Source: Margaritifera margaritifera
Lineage: Eukaryota > Mollusca > Bivalvia > Unionida > Margaritiferidae
Length of the DNA stretch: 64,000 nucleotides
Assembly: GCA_029931535.1 (NCBI GenBank)
Contig: JAQPZY010000924.1
Location: forward strand, 620,001 to 684,000
Direction: 5' to 3'
The position numbers were made by a program, and so were the translations under genes. The first letter of the stretch is position 1, and each line of letters starts with the position of its first letter. The notes beneath the pieces were generated by a model. The model was not told where the DNA came from. It saw only the letters and a list, made by a program, of their open reading frames with translations, and searched no databases. This document shows, one piece after another, positions 10,138-20,244 of the stretch.

Positions 10138-12480
10138 AAGAATACTGTAATTGGCAGTATGACTGGATTGAAGATCATGAGTACTGTCACTGGTGGTATG
10201 GCTGGATTGCAGATCATGAATACTGCAGTATGACTGGATTGCAGATTATGAATACTACAGTATGGATGGATTGCAGATTATGAATTCTATAAATGGTTGT
10301 ATGGCTTGATTGCAGATTATGAATACTGCAGTATGGATGGATTGCAGATTATGAATTCTATAAATGGTTGTATGGCTTGATTGCAGATCATGAATACTGC
10401 AGTATGGCTGGATTGCAGATCATGAATACTGCAGTATGACTGGATTGCAGATCATGAATACTGCAGTATGACTGGATTGCAGATCATGAATACTGCAGGA
10501 CTGGATTGCAGATCATTAATTCTTTAAATGGTTGTATAGCTTGATTGCAGATTATGAATTCTATAAATGGTTGTATGGCTTGATTGCAGATTATGAATAC
10601 TGCAGTATGGCTGGATTGCAGATCATGAATACTGCAGTATGACTGGATTGCAGATCATGAATACTGTAGTATGACTGGATTGCAGATCATGAATACTGCA
10701 GTATGGCTGGATTGCAGATTATGAATACTGCAGTATGACTGGATTGCAGATCATGAATTCTGCAGTATGACTGGATTGCAGATCATGAATACTGCAGTAT
10801 GGCTGGATTGCAGATCATGAATTCTGCAGTATGGCTGGATTGCAGATTATGAATACTGCAGTATGACTGGATTGCAGATCATGAATACTGCAGTATGGCT
10901 GGATTGCAGATTATGAATACTGCAGTATGACTGGATTGCAGATCATGAATTCTGCAGTATGACTGGATTGCAGATTATGAATACTGCAGTATGACTGGAT
11001 TGCAGATCATGAATTCTGCAGTATGGCTTGATTGCAGATTATGAATACTGCAGTATGGCTGGATTGCAGATCATGAATACTGCAGTATGACTGGATTGCA
11101 GATCATGAATACTGTAGTATGACTGGATTGCAGATCATGAATACTGCAGTATGGCTGGATTGCAGATTATGAATACTGCAGTATGACTGGATTGCAGATC
11201 ATGAATACTGCAGTATGACTGGATTGCAGATCATGAATACTGCAGTATGACTGGATTGCAGATCATGAATACTGCAGTATGGCTTGATTGCAGATCATGA
11301 ATTCTATAAATGGTTGTATGGCTTGATTGCAGATCATGAATACTGCAGTATGACTGGATTGCAGATCATGAATACTTCAGTATGACTGGATTGCAGATCA
11401 TGAATACTGGAGTATGGCTTGATTGCAGATCATGAATTCTATAAATGGTTGTATGGCTTGATTGCAGATCATGAATACTGCAGTATGACTGGATTGCAGA
11501 TCATGAATACTGCAGTATGACTGGATTGCAGATCATGAATTCTGTAAAAGGCACTATGACTGGATTGCAGATCAAGAATACTGTCAATGGTGGTATGGTT
11601 AAATATCTGGCCCTGTGGGAAATGGCGCCCTGTGCAAACTTTGCATTCAGGACCCACCCCCTGATGGTGTGCCCCCCCCCCCCCCCCATCAACTTTGCAT
11701 TCAGCACACCCCCCCCCCCCGTAAGAACAAATAAAATTGCAGCGCCCTGTGAGGCGGCACATGTCATCCACCCCTATGGCTGTGTCCGCTGAATACTGTA
11801 AATGGAAGTATGACTGGATCACAGATCATGAATACCGTAAATGACAGTATGATTGCAAATCATGAATACTGTAAATGGAGGTATGACTGGATCACAGATC
11901 ATGAATACCGTAATTGACAGTATGATTGCAAATCATGAATACTGTAAATGGAGGTATGACTGGATCACAGATTATGAATACCGTAATTGACAGTATGATT
12001 GCAAATCATGAATACTGTAAATGGAGGTATGACTGGATCACAGATCATGAATACCGTAATTGACAGTATGATTGCAAATCATGAATACTGTAAATGGAGG
12101 TATGTCTGGATCACAGATCATGAATACCATAATTGACAATATGATTGCAAATCATGAATACTGTAAATGGCAGTATGGCTGGATTGCAAATCATGAAAAA
12201 TATAATGGTGGTATGGCTGGATTGCAAATCATGAAAAATATAATGGTGGTATGGCTGGATTGCAAATCATGAAAAATATAATGGTGGTATGGCTGGATTG
12301 CAAATCATGAAAAATGTAATGGTGGTATGGCTGGATCACAGATCAAAAATACTGTAAATGGCGGTTTGGTTGGATTGCAAAGCATAAATACTGCAAATGG
12401 CAGTATGGCTGGATTGCAAATCATGAATGCTCTAAATGGCAGTATGGTTGGATTGCAAATGATGAATACTGTGAATTCAT
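10138..12480. repeat. Large minisatellite, 32-bp and 39-bp units
   Basis: Dozens of head-to-tail units of 'gaatactgcagtatgactgg' plus 'attgcagatcat' (32 bp, with a CTGCAG palindrome in most) occupy 10.2-11.5 kb. From about 11.79 kb on, units are 39 bp because 'taaatgg' is present between 'ctg' and 'cagtatg'. Between about 11791 and 12150 a 73-bp higher-order unit (39 + 34 bp) repeats about five times. Only the 39-bp form keeps one reading frame, giving a 13-residue repeat like GLQIMNALNGSMA at 12327-12500. Interspersed longer units carry 'tctataaatggttgtatgg'. No gene is implied. Confidence 0.95.
11598..11790. mobile_element. C-rich insertion in the minisatellite, possible MITE fragment
   Basis: About 190 bp unrelated to the array interrupt it. 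The segment has two poly-C tracts and duplicated 'ctttgcattcag' blocks, and ends in GTCCGCTG. Words such as GGCGCC, TGTGCAA and GGCACCCCC-like sequence resemble the hAT-like MITE at 13804-14073, suggesting the same family. No clean left terminus or target duplication can be defined. Confidence 0.45.
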
Positions 12481-12631
12481 GTTTATTTATTCAACACCAG
12501 TCTTTGTTGATTTTTTTGGTTCCTTTACTCCACAGATTTACACACCTGAGAACCAACTGAAATGAATCTATAATCAATAGTATCAAGCCTAAATGCAAAC
12601 TCTAACCAGAAATCACTGATCCACAAAATAT

Positions 12632-12646
12632 AGGTCACAGTGACCT
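12632..12646. promoter_or_regulatory. Perfect oestrogen-response-element-like palindrome
   Basis: AGGTCACAGTGACCT matches the nuclear-receptor palindrome AGGTCAnnnTGACCT exactly. It lies in a dispersed repeat that recurs at 12806 and 15813. Function is unproven; the repeat may carry the word without receptor binding. Confidence 0.35.
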
Positions 12647-12805
12647 AGTTTTTTTAATGGCTGTGGTACTCCTAATAAAGCATGTGAAAACCAGCTTATT
12701 TGACCTTGTGATGGTGTCTGAGAAAACGGACCTAAATGCAAATCTTAACCTGGAGAAACTGAGCTCAAAGCAAGTGTAAGCACAAATCACAGTACCATGA
12801 TATAT

Positions 12806-12820
12806 AGGTCACAGTGACTT
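12806..12820. promoter_or_regulatory. Oestrogen-response-element-like palindrome, one mismatch
   Basis: AGGTCACAGTGACTT is the same repeat-borne word as at 12632, with a single change in the second half-site. Confidence 0.3.
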
Positions 12821-12865
12821 AATTTCAACTGGTAGCTGTTGTACTTATTTTGATGCAACTAGGCC

Positions 12866-13172
12866 TCCATTTGGTTGAAGATACATCCATACATTATCTC
12901 CATGTTTATTCATCATAAATTACTGTTGTCAAGAATGCATGATTTCATGTTGTATGCACAAGGAGACTATTCTAGTGCAAAACATATTAGTGCTAGCCAG
13001 TTCAAGATTAAGGTTTGGCCTACAATGTGCCTGAGCAGCTGGTCAGTTCATGGTCCACTTTTGCCTTCATTAATGTAGTAACAGATGCAATTTTCACTGC
13101 CTTAATATATGAAATATCTCTGATTTTGTTCAGAGTATTTGTTTTTTTTTAGTTTTGAAAATAACAAGTTTC
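12866..13172. repeat. Direct duplication, copy 1 (other copy 14885-15262)
   Basis: Shared words with 14885-15262 include 'catccatac', 'atttcatgttgtatgcaca', 'tgctagccag', 'gattaaggtttggcc' and 'atatgaaatatct'. The second copy is longer because of an insertion of about 70 bp. The two copies flank the half-site-rich array. Confidence 0.7.
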
Positions 13173-13189
13173 TCCACCATCTGCAATTA

Positions 13190-14230
13190 CCAATCTTTGT
13201 GGACAGCTTACTCTTGGGTTTAGGAAGAAGCCTATCAGTTTCAGGATTAAACAGTCAAAGGTCATGGTCATTGAGGTTCAAGACAAAATGTGGTTTCCGC
13301 ATAATACCTCATTCTGCACCACCAGTTTTTTGTAGAAGGCTTGCACTTAATATAAGGAAGAAGCTTGTCAGTCTTGGATTCAAAAGGTTATAGGTCAAGG
13401 TCACTAAATAAGAATAAAAGAAGAAAAATGGTTTCTCCACAATGACATTAGTTCTACATCTCGTACCCTGACCAAACTTTTGTGGATTTGCACTTGGGGC
13501 AAGGAAGAAATCTATGGATTTTGTGGTTAAAAGGTCAAAGATCAAGGTCACTGACTGAAAAAAGGAAAAAAGCTTCTGCACAAATATTTCACTTATCAAG
13601 CATGTACCTTCACCAAAGTTTATTGGTGACTTACAAATTGGGTAAGAAAGACTATTGATGTGGGGTCGTATGTTCAAAAGTCAAAGTCAACATGATTGAA
13701 ACAAGAAAAATGATTTTGGCATAATAGCTTTATTTCTCTGACACATACCTTGACAAAACTTTGTGGAGGGCTTGCACTTACGATATGGAAGAGACCTATG
13801 GATCAGTGGCGGTGTGAGGGTTTGAGGCGCCTGGGTGCAATTCTCTTTAGTGGCACCCCCAATTAACTACAGGGAACAGTTTTTATGTCAGTTGCCAACC
13901 TCCCTCCCCCCCCCCCTCCTAAATATACGTTTTGTGAAGAATTGCCCATTTCATTAAGGTGAAATACTATGAAAATTTCAGCTGCAAAACAAAATTAGCT
14001 CCCCACGGTGCTCCATTCGCCTAGTGCCTGGGGGCAATTGCCCCCTCCCAACCCCTCCCTTGTGCCCCCACTGCTGTTGATTTTGGGGTGAGAACGCCAT
14101 TTTGGGTCAAAGGGTAAGCAAAATAACTTTTGTTTTAGAGTCAGTTCCTTGACCAAACTTTGTGGATGGCTTGCACTTAGGGTAATAAAAAATTGATTTT
14201 GGGGTCATAGGTCATGATTGTGCTAAGTCT
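13190..14230. repeat. Diverged tandem array with AGGTCA-like half-sites
   Basis: Units of roughly 120-150 bp share 'accaaactttgtgga', 'ggcttgcactta', 'ggaagaa' and 'aaaggtcaaggtcactga'. Clear half-site pairs are AGGTCAAGGTCAC at 13392-13404 and 'caaagatcaaggtcac' near 13540. The array is interrupted by the MITE at 13804-14073; its sequence resumes with 'ttttggggt' on the right side. Confidence 0.7.
13804..14073. mobile_element. hAT-like MITE, 270 bp
   Basis: The left end CAGTGGCGGTGTGAGGG pairs with CAGTGGGGGCACAAGGG (reverse complement of the right end). Both are hAT-like CAGTGG termini. Flanking 8-mers CTATGGAT (13796-13803) and CTGTTGAT (14074-14081) agree at six of eight positions, fitting an old 8-bp hAT target duplication. 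The surrounding array unit elsewhere reads 'ctatggattttg' (about 13511-13522), which is the expected empty site. Confidence 0.75.
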
Positions 14231-14239
14231 AATGCAAAA

Positions 14240-14880
14240 GTATTTGTTACTGCACATTATGTTAGTGTTAAGTGCCTACATAGAGGACTATTAAGCATGC
14301 GCTATTCACAGTGATCTTGTTTACTAGCAATGTGAGTACTGGTAGTAGATAGGAATTTTAAACTGTTACCAGTTGTCCCTTATATGTCTAAGATTCATAT
14401 TACAGTGTTTCCATTGGAATCTAGTTTCAAGGTCACTAGGGCCAACAGACATAAAGTGCAAAAGCATGATATTTCGCTATTTTGGGTCAAAATTTTAGGC
14501 ATACCAGCATAGGAAATGGTTAATCCTGTACACTTTATGAAATTTGTTTTTATTTCTTTATGTTCAAAAAAGAAATTGTATCCAGTAGGCTACTTCTATG
14601 GTCTTTACTATAGCGTTACACATTTTTTTCTATCGCAGATTTTAATGGTGGTATGCAGCAGAGGTATTCCACATATTGGTAATTTAAATGTAATGAAATG
14701 TATTCCAAAATGGTACTTTAGATGCATCCATAGATTGCTTATTTTTTTGCACAGCAAGAAAAATAGGTACCGTATTATTCATAATCAAGTACATTATCAT
14801 GTACCAGGGAGAAGGGGGATTTGACAAACTTTCAGATTTCTTTAAGGTAACACTAAACAGTTTCATATGATTAGCCAAGT
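14240..14880. other. Non-coding, nothing recognised
   Basis: I see no repeat edge or exon. The open frames at 14516-14824 and 14684-14905 overlap on opposite strands without motifs. Confidence 0.3.
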
Positions 14881-14884
14881 GGTA

Positions 14885-15262
14885 ATGTTTTTGTTGAAGA
14901 GACATCCATACTTTATGTCCCTGTCTCTCTCATTATTTATGATTCTGTCAAGAATATATTATTTCATGTTGTATGCACAAGAGTATGATTCTGATGCAGG
15001 AACACATTTATGCTAGCCAGGTTTTAGATTAAGGTTTGGCCAGCAGTTTGCACGAGTGGCTGTCCACTTTCTCCTAGAACATTTTATTTGTGTTTACTGA
15101 CATTTTCATAGCGATTGTGCAGAAATTGGTCCTTTTGTGTCCACATTTCTCTTCATTAGCGTAAAGTATGCGATACAATTATCACTGCCTTCCATATGAA
15201 ATATCTAAGATTTTGTTACGTAAAGGTTCTTTATAAGGTTGAAAATAGCAAGTTTTAGGAGT
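14885..15262. repeat. Direct duplication, copy 2 (other copy 12866-13172)
   Basis: It matches copy 1 in the same orientation, with an extra segment near 15070-15130. A SINE is inserted shortly after its right end. Confidence 0.7.
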
Positions 15263-15280
15263 TTTTACCCATTGCAGAGA

Positions 15281-15530
15281 GGTTGGTTGGTTGTTATGGG
15301 TTTAACGCCATTTTTCAACACATGATAGGCTATACATGGCGGCCAGTATATTTGGTGAAGGAAGAACCCGAGAAAACTCCTGGAAGAACCACCGACCCAT
15401 GGGAAGCTACTGGCAAGCTTTCTCACATACCCACATTGGCCGAGCCCAAGACTCGAACCCACGAGGACAGAGGTGAGATGTCAGCGATCTGTAAAGGCAA
15501 GCGCCTTAGACCACTGTAACCCGGGGCCCC
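15281..15530 (-). mobile_element. tRNA-derived SINE, copy 1
   Basis: Read leftwards, it begins with a tRNA-like head: an A box in TGGTCTAAGGCGCTTGCC (about 15497-15514) and a B box GGGTTCGAGTC (15450-15460). A body shared with the copies at 40660-40910 and 51732-51955 follows, and a tail ends in repeated 'aaccaacc'. It is flanked by TTGCAGA at 15272-15278 and 15531-15537, a target duplication made by retrotransposition. The body could belong to one of the SINE superfamilies known in molluscs (for example MetaSINEs); that needs a search. It has no coding capacity and depends on a LINE. Confidence 0.85.
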
Positions 15531-15539
15531 TTGCAGAAA

Positions 15540-15812
15540 GGAGTTAATGTCACTTGAATATTGGTAATTATAGAAGGATCAGCTTTGTCATGCCAATGTT
15601 TTCAGTTTCCATTTTGAAAATGCCCACACGTTGATGGTAATGGAATTTTGTTTTGATAGGTGGTGGCTTCAGAGATGAGAGAGAATATCCTTGATCCCAA
15701 TCACTAAGCCAAAAGCAGTTTAGTGCAAATAGTTGCAAAGTTATGTGACTCCATAGGTTATAGTTTCTGAGAAAATGTGCAATCTGTAAACATTCACTGC
15801 ATTGTGAAATAT
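15540..15812. other. Non-coding
   Basis: No supported feature lies between the SINE and the ERE-like palindrome. Confidence 0.3.
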
Positions 15813-15827
15813 AGGTCACAGTGACCT
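15813..15827. promoter_or_regulatory. Perfect oestrogen-response-element-like palindrome
   Basis: AGGTCACAGTGACCT is the second exact match in the window. It sits directly before the start of the array at 15836 and in the same sequence context (tataggtcacagtgacct) as the copy at 12632. Confidence 0.35.
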
Positions 15828-15835
15828 CATTTTAG

Positions 15836-16755
15836 CTCTACTGGTCACAGACCAGACAAGCTTATGGGATGGTCTGTTGTCCGTTGTCTGTTGCCTGTCA
15901 TCTGATGTCATGGATGGTCATATAAGAATGAGGTTTTTTCTAAAAGACTTCTTAGTGCCTAGTTGGTCCTAAATGGCAACCATCTTGAAAATTGCTAATT
16001 CTCCTGAACAGAAAGTCATATTAACATGGGGTTTTCACCTGAAGACTTATGATGTCTATTTGGTCCTAAATTGAAATGGTGCTGACCTAATGTCCAATAT
16101 TGCCGCTAGTCAGCAGCTATCTTGAAAATATTGTTATTGCAACACCTTCTAAACAGAAAGTTACATCTACATGGAGTTGTCTAGTTGGTCCCAGTATGGC
16201 TGCCATGGCAGCCATCTTGAAAATCTTGTTATCATTACATGTACTCCTGTTGATTGGACAGTCATATCAGCATGGGGTTTTCACCTGAAGATTTCTTAAG
16301 ATGTCTAGCTAGTTGGTACTGAATAAAAATGGTGCCAATCTGAGATCTAATATGTCCACCATGGCAGCCATCTTGAAAATCTTGTTATCTCTACTCCTTC
16401 TGAATGGAAAGTCATATCAACATTGGGTTTTCACCAGACAAGTTCTTATAATGTCTAGTTGGTCCCAAATTAAAATGGTGCTAATCTGACCACCAATATG
16501 GCTGCCACTTAAAGATCTTGCTATATCACTAAATCTTCTAGATGGATAGTCATATAGACATGGGGCTTTCCCCAAGAGACTTCTTGTGATACCTAGTTGG
16601 ACCTAAATAAAAACATTGCTGATCTGACATCCAGTATGGCTGCCATGGCAGCTCTCTTGAAAATCTTGCTATCTCTATTCCTCAATGAAAAGTCACCAGA
16701 AGATCTCTTATAATACCTAGTTGCTTCTAAATTAAAACAGTGCCAATCTGATGCC
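15836..16755 (+). repeat. Tandem array, about 145 bp units (related to 60060-61310)
   Basis: Units share 'gccatcttgaaaatcttg', 'gaaagtcatatcaacatggg', 'gttttcacctgaaga' and 'tagttggtcctaaat'. The left boundary carries 'ctggtcacagaccag' and 'aagcttatgggatggtctg'. The same units and the same boundary sequence occur in inverted orientation at 60060-61310, so this is one mobile or amplified family. Confidence 0.8.
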
Positions 16756-16759
16756 AAGG

Positions 16760-17340
16760 TTTGTCTATTGACTTTGTTCAACTTAAACCTTGATGTGGAA
16801 TGAAGTGTATCAAAGACCCTTGACTGTTGAATATCGGGCTTGTTAGATAAATACAACAGCAAGCTTTTTGTTCATTCTATAGGGAAATAAGCCTATTAAA
16901 CTTTTTAAAAAATACTTCCTTGAACAATATTCAGTTTACAGATTTAATGCTGTTGAAGTGTTTAAAAATCTGGGTTCAAATTAAATTATGGGGAAACACT
17001 TCAGTGTAGATTATTCATGCTTTTTGTAGAATATTATGTGTAGATTATATATCCTTTTCTCCAGTAAAATTTACTACAACTTAATTCCTAAAATTTACCA
17101 TTACAATTAATATGGAGTCAGATTGTCCATACTTACTGGCTGCATTACCTCATATGAGAATGGCTCAGTTTGCTGCTATGTGTGACATCATTCTAGAACA
17201 CGCCAACCAGTCACTAATGTAGAAGTGCATTGATTCCATCATCAAGTAAAAAGTGATGATTTTGTGCAGTATATAGTTACAACTTGTGATAACAAATGGA
17301 AAACAAGCTTTTGTTTTCCATTAATCCCACTGCTTTGCAT
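16760..17340. other. Non-coding, nothing recognised
   Basis: AT-rich with no supported exon or repeat. Confidence 0.3.
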
Positions 17341-17960
17341 AAAAAGTGGGGACATAGTATCCATGTCTCCATCTGTCACACTTTAATTTCAACTCTTTAA
17401 CTTTCAAACTGTTTGAGATTAAGGAATGAAACTAAATGGTATACTTATCTCGTATGAAATTGGGAGTCCCATCTTGAAGCTTAAGGCCACAGCTGAAGAT
17501 TTTAAGCTTGAATGAAACTTGGTATATTTATGCATCATTGAATTATCTTCAAGGTCAAAGTCATTGCTCAGTATTTCAAGTATTCTGATACTTTCCATTC
17601 CACCCTGTAACTTTAGAGCTGTTAGATGAAAGGATGAAATGTGGTATTCTTTCCGGGTCATCATCATTAGAAGGTGTGTTGCATAATACAATCTTCCAAG
17701 TCAAGGTCATGGGTCAATATCTTTAAAGTCTTCCTTCATACTTTTCTTTCCAGTTTATAATTTTAGAGACATTTGAGATTGAGGGATAAAACTTGTTATA
17801 TTAGCCTGGACCTATCTTCAAGGTCAAGGTCACTGGCCAATAATATAGGTTTCATTAGTGTTTTTCCCACTGCTCCATAACTTGGGAACTGTTTAAGATA
17901 ATGAAACGAGATTTGGTACAAGTCCCCAATACATAAGATTTACATGACAGCAATAAATTA
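17341..17960. repeat. Diverged tandem array with TCAAGGTCA half-sites
   Basis: Units of roughly 130-150 bp share 'aactttagagctgtttgagat', 'gggatgaaacttggtata' and 'cttcaaggtcaaggtcactg'. TCAAGGTCA, the half-site bound by SF-1/ERR-type nuclear receptors in animals, occurs near 17551, 17701 and 17819. No gene is present. Confidence 0.65.
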
Positions 17961-19014
17961 CATAGTTCACAAAATATGACAAAGTCACTGTTCGTTGATT
18001 AACTAAAGCTGTCATGACACTTTGCACCAATTACCTAGGAAGTAGCCTTTCCAAGAGGGAAAATTCCTCCTTCTAAATCAGCCATTTAACAAATGTTTTT
18101 GTTGCTGCCTTTAATACCTTTTGAAGAATTAAGAGGAGAATGACTACTCAAGGTGATCTTGTGTTATCATCATGTAGGTTTTGGTAAAATGCATACCAAG
18201 GTTTAGTAATTTAGAGCAATTTTTTCCTCATTCAATACTTCCATCTTACTACCATCAGCATAAACCTCTTAGAAACACAAGTAAGCCACCAATACATATA
18301 ATAATTGTGAAATAAAGATATTCTCTATTCAGAGAAACATTTCTGAACTTTTTTTGAGAGGAAGAATAGTTAGTCTACCAACAATTTATGGTTGATGTCT
18401 ACAAAAATTTGATTTGAGCAAAAGCAGTCTGAAAGAATTATCTTTATGCACCCTGAAAATCTAATAAAATATCAGTTATAGAAAACAACTAAGATCGAAG
18501 CAAAATGTCACCAGCAATGTTTCCTCTATAAGCTACCACAACATCTGAGGCAAAGGAAAACTACAATAAGGCATGGAAGGAATCGGGCTTTTTGCACATA
18601 TCTGAGAGCATGCACAGGATAAGAAAAATAATGATGATTCAGCTTGCTTATCCTCCATGAGACAATATCTACTGAAATATAACATTGTTTTTTGCCCAGT
18701 CGAATTAAAGAATAGATGCTTGCTGGTGCCACTTGGGTTGACCTTTAATCATCTATATTTCAATGCTTAGAGAACTGACCTATGAGACCACAAAACATCT
18801 TTTAGAAAATATGAAAAAGTTCAAAATTGTGTTTTAGAATATAGTGAATAATTTGAAGGTATGCAATCAATTTAGTACAAAGTCCAGCCCTGTTGAAAAT
18901 ATTATTGAATGTCCCTTGTTTCTAAAAAGTACTCTTCAGCATGATACATGTAGCATGAAAAGTTACCTGCATTATGTTGGTATTTAAAGGTTCTTTTTAA
19001 ACTCATTTTGACAG
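17961..19014. other. Non-coding, upstream/intron region of the cupin gene
   Basis: No exon could be fixed. The acceptor at 19011-19014 implies that a 5' leader exon of the cupin gene lies somewhere in or beyond this stretch. Confidence 0.35.
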
Positions 19015-19341
19015 GTAATCATGTCAGCTGTTCAACTAAAGATTGAGAAGTGGGACACAGTAAGAGATGGAGCACTTACTGAGGAAAACATGAAGAAGAA
19101 ACTGCGTTCTCAAGGCTACAATTTTATAATGTATGAATTTGACCCAGGTACAAATTTTCCAGATCATACACATTCTGTGTCCAAGAAAGATTCCATTTTA
19201 AGTGGACGTTTTCAGTTTGGGATGTACGGACAGTCAGTTGTGCTGGAACCAGGAGACATGGTACAGGTTCCTAAAAATACAGTTCATAACGCCAAAGTTG
19301 TGGGTTCCCAGCCTGTTGTATTCTTTGATGCAACAAAATAA
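19015..19341 (+). CDS. Small single-domain cupin protein, complete coding exon
   Basis: The exon starts after a pyrimidine-rich acceptor (ttttgacag) with six leader bases, then ATG at 19021 and TAA at 19339-19341: 106 codons in a single exon. The fold is a cupin beta-barrel. Motif 1 is G43-x5-HTH (His49, His51) ending in G62, and motif 2 is G78-D-x4-PxxxVHN with His89. The usual motif-1 glutamate is absent; the sequence between His51 and Gly62 is SVSKKDSILS. Three histidines could still hold a metal, but the site is not canonical. Small cupins of this size are found in bacteria and in some invertebrates, and substrates are mostly unknown, so I assign no reaction. No signal peptide is seen, so a cytosolic location is likely. 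The gene is intact while its surroundings are decayed, suggesting selection. Confidence 0.85.
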   Translation, partial: VIMSAVQLKIEKWDTVRDGALTEENMKKKLRSQGYNFIMYEFDPGTNFPDHTHSVSKKDSILSGRFQFGMYGQSVVLEPGDMVQVPKNTVHNAKVVGSQPVVFFDATK

Positions 19342-19372
19342 ACTTTTTCTTGTGTTTAAACGAGGTTATGTA

Positions 19373-19721
19373 CACTATTAGCCCCCTCATTATAACATGG
19401 TTCCTGTTATAAGGCGGCTATGGTTGTGAATTTCTTTTCATTTAGTGTTAGTAAAACTATACCATCTATTTCATTATAAGGCAGTCTCACTACAATGTGG
19501 TTTATTCCATGGCTCCCATGGGCAGTATTATAATGAGGGAATATTGTATCATGTACTTCATTATAAAACAGTCTCACTATAATGTACAATACTCTATGGC
19601 TCCCATGGACACTGTTATAAAGAGGGAATATTGTATAGGGTACTTCATTATAAGGCAGTCTCACTATAAGGTGGTTTACTCTATGGCTCCCATAGACAAC
19701 ATTATAATGAGGGAAATACTG
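19373..19721. mobile_element. Tigger-like MITE with internal tandem amplification
   Basis: The ends are TA|CACTATTAGCCCCCTCATTA and, inverted, TA|CAGTATTTCCCTCATTATA, with TA on both sides. Inside, three units of about 87 bp (starting near 19470, 19557 and 19644) each contain TTCATTATAAGGCAGTCTCA and 'ctccca-gg-acattataa-gagggaa', that is, terminal-like arms repeated. It begins 32 bp after the cupin stop codon and may supply that gene's 3' end. Confidence 0.7.
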
Positions 19722-19770
19722 TATATATTACTGAATAAAAAGGAGCAATTCAGTCTAGTCTGACCTTATA

Positions 19771-20242
19771 GGACTCGCGGTACTAACTCAGCTCCCACAG
19801 TAAACCTATGCAAACCACCATGATATTAAAAATTAAATAACTTTACATTTCTGAATGCTCATGATCAAACCTATATTTATTAGTATAGACATATCCTTGA
19901 TGCAAGCTTCTCAGTAGAGAAAACCATATGAGCGGTGGCATTTTCTGGATCTACATGTGTTTGAAACATGTGCTTACAGTTCTGCACCAAAGGATCTGGT
20001 GCTAATTTCAGAAACGAGTTTTCCAAACTCGGGTCTGTAAAAGGACTGAAATTCCATCTGTAAAACATTGTCTCCATTTGTTTCAGTTATAACTTGGATA
20101 AACTCTCAAAAGATTCATTTCACCACAATTTTCCTTTCATTATCAACCAATCCTGGCCAGCCAAACCCATATATACTATATTTTATCTTCACCCATTTCT
20201 AGACTGATTCCTATTCTTCCCTATAATTAGTACTGTGAGTGC
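19771..20242. mobile_element. MITE copy A, about 470 bp, undisturbed
   Basis: The termini GGACTCGCGGTACTAA and GCACTCACAGTACTAA (inverted) agree at 13 of 16 positions and are flanked by TA (19769-19770, 20243-20244), fitting a Tc1/mariner-type element. The interior has no open frame of note. It is closely similar to copy B at 21125-30031 and preserves the uninterrupted site (ccatatgagc at about 19924-19933) into which the LTR retrotransposon inserted in copy B. Confidence 0.8.
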
Positions 20243-20244
20243 TA

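Noticed and set aside
11469..11822. Overlapping open frames on both strands across the minisatellite and its C-rich insertion
   Set aside because: They arise from repeat composition and poly-C; both strands and several frames are open at once, and no start or splice context supports a gene.
10138..12480. A CRISPR-like array of 32-bp direct repeats
   Set aside because: Units are contiguous with no unique spacers, unit length varies (32, 34 and 39 bp), and the window is eukaryotic. It is a minisatellite.
15440..15520. tRNA gene suggested by A-box and B-box sequences (also at 40827-40892 and 51874-51940)
   Set aside because: The cloverleaf cannot be completed, three copies share a non-tRNA body and tail, and target duplications flank each one. 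They are SINE heads.
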